Shown here: piece by piece, positions 62,985 through 64,000 of the stretch
Position numbering within the stretch: the first letter of the stretch is position 1
How the letters are laid out: each line of letters opens with the position of its first letter
Source of the DNA: Cohnella faecalis
Lineage (GTDB): Bacteria > Bacillota > Bacilli > Paenibacillales > Paenibacillaceae
Length of the DNA stretch: 64,000 nt
Direction of reading: 5' to 3'
Assembly (NCBI RefSeq): GCF_003570905.1
Contig: NZ_QXJM01000039.1
Coordinates: 248,001 to 312,000 of the forward strand
Made by a program: the position numbers and the translations under genes
The notes under the pieces: generated by a model
Told to the model about the DNA's origin: nothing
The model's input: the letters and a program-made list of their open reading frames with translations, nothing else
The model's database searches: none

Positions 62985-64000
62985 ATGGTCAGCAGGCTCA
63001 AACGTTTCTGATCGGCAAAGCCGATGAATCGACCCCACCTCGAAGACGAGAAGCTCTCCAGCTTAAGGCGTTGCCGTCCTCTCGTCCGATCGCTTTCGTG
63101 TCGATACGGGACGGAACAAATTTTGCTCGTGCTCATTACGCTAGGCTTCGCTAAGCCATTATTTGTTTTCCATCCGATCTCCATCGCGGTGCTCGGACTA
63201 CTGCTAATCCTCATTCTCTCCTACCGGCAAACGATTTTTCGTACCTTCCGGCGGGCGGGCATATATTGTGGCCAAGGACAATCTGGGCACCGCATCGGGG
63301 CTTGTGGCGCGGCGGGCTCCCTCCTGTCGAACTACATTCTACCCCCGGTTGCGGTAAAGCTCCTCGCGGGACGGATGCGGATTACCTCTGCATTTCCTTC
63401 CCTGCCACGATTTATCGGGTGCCCCATTGCTTGCTCTGATTGTCATGCGCTGCTTACGAGTTTTTGGAATTTGCGGGGACAACAGTCCGCGTCCGTCCTT
63501 GCGTATCCCGTCTATTTGTTTCGTCGCGCCGTCTTCTTTTGATTCGTCGCCGGGGCGTCAAATTGGATGTCGAAGGAGTCCATGCCAGCATCCCCGGAAT
63601 GGGGAAGCGCGTCAAAAACATTAGCTTGTTTTATTATGCTTCAAGGCGTTCAGCTCGGGCTGCTCGGCGCTTACCGGAGTCGAGGCCGTGTCCAACGCAA
63701 TCCCGAACTTCCAAGAAGCCGGCGGAAAAAAAACGCGGCGGAATTGACTTGGTCATGATGGGAAATCATACTAGGCGTCATGTTCCTCGGCATCAGCTTG
63801 CTGCTTACGGCTTCGGCATTGCCCGAACGAAAGGAAACCGTCGTTTCCCAAATCGCGGAACGCGACGTTCGGCGCGGCGTATCTATTACGCGATTCAGGC
63901 CGTGACGGCGCTCGATTCTTGTTCTTGAGCGCGAACACGCCTACTCGGCCTTTCCGCTGCTGGCGTTCATGCTGGCCAAAGATAAGTCATTGCCGCATAT
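62985..64000 (+). pseudogene. kimA: KimA-like potassium/APC permease, 5' part, broken by many indels
   Basis: Pieces in three frames give MVSRLKRFLIGK, SVSYGTEQILLVLITLGFA, GLLLILILSYRQTIF, VAKDNLGTASGLVA, GSLLxxYIL, ITSAFPSL, ESASVLAYPVYLF, GVHASIPGMGK, ALTGVEAVSNAIPNF and LGVMFLGISLLAYGFGIA. This is the KimA (YdaO) branch of the APC family, a proton-coupled potassium importer turned off by c-di-AMP. It continues past the window. At least ten frame changes occur, so the text is raw-read quality. Confidence 0.8.

Overview
The window looks like a chromosomal piece of a GC-rich endospore-forming Bacillota of the Paenibacillaceae (Paenibacillus/Cohnella-like). The clues are strong AGGAGG-type ribosome binding sites with frequent TTG/GTG starts, a Qox-type quinol oxidase operon, a KinB-like histidine kinase, PadR-DUF1700-DUF4097 and ECF sigma-DUF4179 modules, a DUF3900 protein, and a KimA-type permease behind a c-di-AMP (ydaO-type) riboswitch. 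No rRNA, tRNA, CRISPR array, prophage or insertion sequence was recognised.

Layout. 0-6.7 kb: a secreted protein, a 51-bp tandem-repeat array, a frameshifted dihydroorotate-dehydrogenase-like/membrane fusion, a zinc-ribbon protein, a DUF3900 protein, a second 51-bp array and a small CWC protein. 6.7-17 kb: a membrane alpha/beta-hydrolase, a Cys-rich-tailed protein, an ECF sigma/anti-sigma pair, a GNAT acetyltransferase, a sensor kinase, nitroreductase/HxlR, a ketopantoate-reductase-like enzyme and an L,D-transpeptidase. 17-24.5 kb: a LacI-like/PAS/GGDEF/EAL protein, a Dph6-like ligase, MFS/ArsR and WYL/SDR divergent pairs. 24.5-43 kb is sulfur-flavoured: metY-HAD-glutaredoxin-LLM oxidoreductase, an AAC(3)-type acetyltransferase with an apparent leader-peptide attenuator, an NtaA/SnaA-type monooxygenase, and an ABC importer locus (permease, ATPase, YtkA-like lipoprotein, small membrane protein, TlpA-like thioredoxin, Cys-containing binding protein). 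Three sulfur transcription units share a small leader made of a hairpin abutting a terminator. 43-53 kb: a membrane protein, DUF4097/DUF1700/PadR, a third 51-bp array, qoxABCD and a CDF metal transporter. 53-61 kb: ATP-grasp/alpha-E/transglutaminase cluster, YeiH/LysR, DsbA-like, aldo-keto reductase and Rrf2. 61-64 kb: thioredoxin, a coiled-coil protein and a c-di-AMP-riboswitch-kimA unit, all badly broken by small indels.

Sequence quality matters here. About 32.1-42.6 kb holds the same ABC/thioredoxin locus three times in forward-reverse-forward order, with two fold-back junctions (about 35,573 and 39,120). The first copy is clean until about 32,900 and the third is clean after about 39,780; everything between is full of single-base indels. 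The best explanation is one locus interrupted by an uncorrected fold-back (chimeric) long read, not a real triplication. The last ~3 kb has the same error texture. Isolated single-base deletions also break the DHODH-like gene, the Cys-rich gene, qoxB, the gene at 51.5-52.1 kb and rrf2; these are probably sequencing errors, not true pseudogenes.

The most interesting candidate biology is (i) three different tandem arrays that all have a 51-bp period and all sit directly behind transcription terminators, (ii) the covarying sulfur-gene leader element, and (iii) the 13-codon leader peptide overlapping a terminator ahead of the AAC(3)-like gene.
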